Below, in pieces: positions 61,495 to 64,000 of a stretch of 64,000 bases of DNA. Made by a program: the position numbers and the translations under genes. The notes beneath the pieces are model-generated. The model was not told the DNA's origin and made no database searches. It worked only from the letters and a program-made list of their open reading frames with translations. Origin of the DNA: Algorimicrobium echini (GTDB lineage Bacteria; Bacteroidota; Bacteroidia; Flavobacteriales; Flavobacteriaceae); NCBI RefSeq assembly GCF_900115185.1, contig NZ_FOVN01000001.1, positions 558,001-622,000 on the forward strand. Direction: 5' to 3'. The first letter of the stretch is position 1, and each line of letters opens with the position of its first letter.

Positions 61495-61575
61495 AACTAC
61501 TTAAATAAATTGAGCTTTTATGCTAAAAAAATTACCTTTGACATATTAAAAAACAAGTTTAAACTTAAAACTAGA

Positions 61576-61593
61576 TTCCTGCTTTTGCAGGAA
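61576..61593 (+). repeat. Short palindromic repeat TTCCTGC-N4-GCAGGAA just before trpS
   Basis: A 7-bp perfect inverted repeat with loop TTTT ends 6 bases before the trpS ATG. A closely related palindrome lies at 62613-62632 after trpS. It resembles short dispersed palindromes (REP-like) of flavobacterial genomes. Its position could block or adjust ribosome access. Confidence 0.65.
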
Positions 61594-61599
61594 GTTACT

Positions 61600-62568
61600 A
61601 TGGCAAGAATACTTACAGGCATACAAAGCACAGGAACACCACATCTCGGAAATATTTTGGGTGCAATTTTACCAGCAATTGAAATGGCTAATAAACCCGA
61701 AAACGATTCGTTTTTATTTATAGCTAATTTGCATACCCTAACCCAAATTAAAGATGCTGAACAATTAAGACATAATACCTATTCCACCGCTGCAACCTGG
61801 TTAGCTTTTGGATTAGACATTGAAAAAACCGTGTTTTATAGACAAAGTGATGTTCCTCAAGTAACGGAATTAACTTGGTATTTAAGTTGTTTTTTTCCAT
61901 TCCAGCGCTTAACACTAGCACATAGTTTTAAAGACAAAGCCGACAGACTAGAAGATGTAAATGCTGGGTTATTTAATTACCCGATGCTCATGGCAGCTGA
62001 TATTTTAGCTTATGATGCAGAAATTATTCCCGTTGGAAAAGACCAATTACAGCATATAGAAATTACTCGTGATGTGGCTTCGCGTTTTCATGCGCAAATG
62101 GGTGAAACATTTGTATTACCAACCGGAAAAGTAGCAGACAATACCATGCTAATTCCTGGAACCGATGGTGAAAAAATGAGTAAAAGTCGTGGCAATTTTA
62201 TCAATATCTTTTTAGACGATAAAAAACTCCGTAAGCAAATTATGTCTATCCAAACAGATAGTACCGCTTTAGAAGACCCTAAAGATTGGGCAACCTGTAA
62301 CTGTTTTGCTTTATACAGTTTATTGGCTTCAGAAGCCGAAATAGCAACCATGAAATCCAATTACGAAGCAGGCAATTATGGTTATGGTCATGCCAAGCAA
62401 GCCTTGTTTGAGCTAATTGTAGAAAAATTTGCAGAACCTCGTGAACGCTACCACCATTATATGAATAACCTCCACGAAATTGATAACGCTTTAAAATTTG
62501 GCGCTGAAAAAGCAAGTCAAGTAGCCAATGCAGTTATTACACGTGTTAGAGGGAAGGTTGGGTATTAA
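61600..62568 (+). CDS. trpS: Tryptophan-tRNA ligase
   Basis: A 322-residue class I aminoacyl-tRNA synthetase that charges tRNA(Trp). The HIGH-like motif is seen in GIQSTGTPHLGNILGA (about 6-21), KMSKS in DGEKMSKSRGN (about 192-202), and substrate-binding PVGKDQLQHIEITRDVA. Length is normal for the short TrpS type. The frame stays open to 61510, but the added 30 residues are not part of the family and would be encoded through the palindrome; ATG 61600 (MARILTGIQS) is the natural start. Confidence 0.95.
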   Translation: MARILTGIQSTGTPHLGNILGAILPAIEMANKPENDSFLFIANLHTLTQIKDAEQLRHNTYSTAATWLAFGLDIEKTVFYRQSDVPQVTELTWYLSCFFPFQRLTLAHSFKDKADRLEDVNAGLFNYPMLMAADILAYDAEIIPVGKDQLQHIEITRDVASRFHAQMGETFVLPTGKVADNTMLIPGTDGEKMSKSRGNFINIFLDDKKLRKQIMSIQTDSTALEDPKDWATCNCFALYSLLASEAEIATMKSNYEAGNYGYGHAKQALFELIVEKFAEPRERYHHYMNNLHEIDNALKFGAEKASQVANAVITRVRGKVGY

Positions 62569-62612
62569 AAATGATTTGGCATCTAGAATGGCTGGGTCTT
62601 TATATTATGAGA

Positions 62613-62632
62613 TTCCTGTCTTCGCAGGAATT
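62613..62632. repeat. Short palindromic repeat between trpS and dprA
   Basis: ATTCCTG (62613-62619) pairs with CAGGAAT (62626-62632), related to the palindrome at 61576-61593. It is followed by TTTTATAT and borders the dprA stop, so it may also end transcription. Confidence 0.65.
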
Positions 62633-63736
62633 TTATATAATCTCAAACAACTTTCCAGGTAAAGGTCTAATAACCCCTTTTAATTCCATATTTAGCAATA
62701 GGCTAGCTACTTTATAAGTTGGTAGATTACAGTCTATAGCAATACTATCCAATTCTTCTTTAGATTTCGTTTGTAGATAACTATAAATTTTCTGTTCCTC
62801 TGGTTCCAACTCCACAAACAACTGTTTTTGAATGGTAGGTTTCTGCTTGGTTTCCAATTCCCAATTCAACATATACGGAATGTCTAACGGAGTGGATAGC
62901 AAATGTGCTTTCTGAAATTTTATTAAATTATTACAACCCACGCTTTGGCTATCGGTTGTGCGTCCGGGAACGGCAAAAACATCGCGGTTATAAGAATTAG
63001 CAATATCGGCTGTTACCAAACTCCCACCTTTTTCAGCAGATTCAATAACAATAGTCGCCTGACTCATACCAGCAATCACCCTATTTCGTTTTAAAAAATT
63101 ATTTCTATCAAACGGATCAGAGCTCCAAAAATCAGTTAAAAACCCGCCATTTTTTTCTACATCTACCATATATTTTTTATGTGTTTTAGGATAAATCTGA
63201 TTTAAGCCATGAGCCAAACAGCCAATAGTTTGTAAACCGTGTTTTATAGCTGCCTTCTGTGCAGTAATATCAGTTCCGTAAGCAAAGCCTGAAACAATAA
63301 CGGGATTGAAAGGTACGAGCTCTTCAATTAACTTATTACAAAAAGCAATTCCAGAACTGGTAATTTTCCGTGTACCAACAATGCTAATAATCCGTTGATT
63401 TTCTAGGTTTACATGTCCCGCTTGAAATAATAAAACAGGACTATCAATGCATTGTTTTAATAATTGCGGATAGTTTTCATCCATAAAATACAAACATTGA
63501 ATATTGCTTTCAGAAATAAACTGCATTTCCGCTTCGGCCGCTTTAAAATGACTTTTATTATGTAAATCGCGTAACACATGGGTTCCTATCCCATCTATTT
63601 GAAGTAAATGGTGTTTTTTTTCTTGAAAAACCGCTTCCACCGAACCACAATGATTAATCAGTTTTTTGGCCGTAATATCACCAATAAACGGCACACGTTG
63701 CAGTGCTAAAATATGTAATAAGTGCGTGTCGGTCAT
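62633..63736 (-). CDS. dprA: DprA, DNA-processing protein
   Basis: DprA binds single-stranded DNA during natural transformation and loads RecA. The 367-residue protein has an N-terminal helix-hairpin-helix-like region (ALQRVPFIGDITAKKLINH), the Rossmann-like DNA-processing domain (about 100-290) with SIVGTRKITSSGIAF, VSGFAYGTDITAQKAAIKHG, TIGCLAHGLNQIYPKTHKKY and VFAVPGRTTDSQSVGCNNLI, and a C-terminal winged-helix domain (about 305-367). Length is normal. It is divergent from an HU/SPOR-type gene and convergent with trpS. Confidence 0.94.
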   Translation of the reverse strand: MTDTHLLHILALQRVPFIGDITAKKLINHCGSVEAVFQEKKHHLLQIDGIGTHVLRDLHNKSHFKAAEAEMQFISESNIQCLYFMDENYPQLLKQCIDSPVLLFQAGHVNLENQRIISIVGTRKITSSGIAFCNKLIEELVPFNPVIVSGFAYGTDITAQKAAIKHGLQTIGCLAHGLNQIYPKTHKKYMVDVEKNGGFLTDFWSSDPFDRNNFLKRNRVIAGMSQATIVIESAEKGGSLVTADIANSYNRDVFAVPGRTTDSQSVGCNNLIKFQKAHLLSTPLDIPYMLNWELETKQKPTIQKQLFVELEPEEQKIYSYLQTKSKEELDSIAIDCNLPTYKVASLLLNMELKGVIRPLPGKLFEII

Positions 63737-63805
63737 GGTAGCCTTTTGATTTTCAACTTACAAGTAAAGAAATTTTAAGATGTTAATAAATTGTTAGCAA
63801 GATTT

Positions 63806-63835
63806 TTTGTTCATGTTCAAAAATTTCTAACTTTG
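63806..63835 (+). promoter_or_regulatory. Promoter of the HU/SPOR-type gene
   Basis: TTTG (63806-63809) and TAACTTTG (63828-63835) match the Bacteroidota -33 and -7 consensus exactly, with an 18-base spacer. The -7 box ends only 5 bases before the ATG, so the transcript probably has a very short leader or none. Confidence 0.6.
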
Positions 63836-63840
63836 TTTCT

Positions 63841-64000
63841 ATGCAATTAGAACCTTACATAAGCGATTTACTTTACCGTTACGAATGTGTGACTGTCCCT
63901 GAATTTGGCTCGTTTTTAACACGAAAAACGTCAGCAACAATTCATGAAACAACACATGCTTTTTATCCACCAAAAAAGGTGTTATCTTTTAATGAGCAAA
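63841..64000 (+). CDS. HU-like domain protein, probably of the SPOR-domain type (partial)
   Basis: The first 53 residues are in the window: MQLEPYISDLLYRYECVTVP, EFGSFLTRKTSATIHETTHA and FYPPKKVLSFNEQ. This matches the CCDC81-like prokaryotic HU domain found at the N-terminus of flavobacterial proteins that end with a peptidoglycan-binding SPOR domain, often encoded beside dprA. The rest is outside the window, so the SPOR domain is an expectation only. Confidence 0.8.
   Translation, partial: MQLEPYISDLLYRYECVTVPEFGSFLTRKTSATIHETTHAFYPPKKVLSFNEQ

Noticed and set aside
61510-61599. N-terminal extension of TrpS by 30 residues
   Set aside because: The extension would be read through the GCAGGAA palindrome and is absent from the family; ATG 61600 gives the normal start.
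1-64000. tRNA or rRNA genes
   Set aside because: No cloverleaf-like segment with a TTCGANNC arm or conserved rRNA sequence was recognised in the intergenic regions by eye; a tRNAscan-SE run would be decisive.

Overview
The window is a chromosomal segment from a member of the Flavobacteriaceae (Bacteroidota). The evidence is an AT-rich composition, a gliding-motility lipoprotein (GldH), two secreted proteases ending in type IX secretion sorting domains, a SusC-style TonB receptor with a carboxypeptidase-like N-terminal domain, and promoters of the TAnnTTTG type without obvious Shine-Dalgarno sites. No rRNA, tRNA, CRISPR array, transposase or phage gene was seen. Most of it reads as ordinary core genome. 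The unusual parts are two four-helix-bundle (IVS/S23-like) insertion units, some repeats, and a few uncharacterised proteins in telling positions.

Region 1 (1-10786) is metal uptake: feoA-feoB with a tiny Cys-rich FeoB partner, a DtxR/MntR-type repressor divergent from a TonB-dependent receptor, then a Mn/Zn-type ABC importer (lipoprotein, ATPase, two permeases that both carry C-terminal winged-helix-like domains). A four-helix-bundle unit sits between the ATPase and first permease genes, and the permease has no ATG left. Region 2 (10801-15679) holds small housekeeping genes: a TerB-DnaJ co-chaperone, a bacilliredoxin, a PlsC acyltransferase followed by an acyl-ACP desaturase, an HD hydrolase and a GNAT enzyme. 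Region 3 (15737-32679) is haem biosynthesis in two divergent arms: on the minus strand an AraC-type regulator, hemH and hemJ with unrelated genes between (MATE exporter, sortilin-like beta-propeller protein, NtrY-like kinase, enoyl-CoA hydratase); on the plus strand hemA, a hemC-hemD fusion, hemE, hemF and hemB with a GNAT gene and an unknown outer-membrane-like protein embedded.

Region 4 (32798-45971) has a Kelch-like lipoprotein, a CNNM/CBS protein, Ogt, a serine hydrolase, a DEDDy exonuclease, then two large secreted metalloproteases (M43 and reprolysin-like) that share domains, near-identical terminators and an identical 43-bp element about 120 bp upstream of each start, followed by a fused oligopeptide-type ABC ATPase. 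Region 5 (46499-56557) has a CoA-transferase pair split by a decayed four-helix-bundle unit with a perfect 16-bp inverted repeat, PBP1A, gldH-ricT, and a compact set (trhO, a trhP-like U32 gene, ferredoxin, radical SAM) that brings together both known routes to 5-hydroxyuridine at tRNA position 34. A 30-codon ORF with its own terminator lies upstream. Region 6 (56680-64000) contains recA, an ECF sigma factor with a trans-envelope anti-sigma/beta-barrel-like partner, an acyltransferase, trpS, dprA and the start of an HU/SPOR-type protein.

All functional calls come from reading translated sequence and motifs; nothing was searched against a database.
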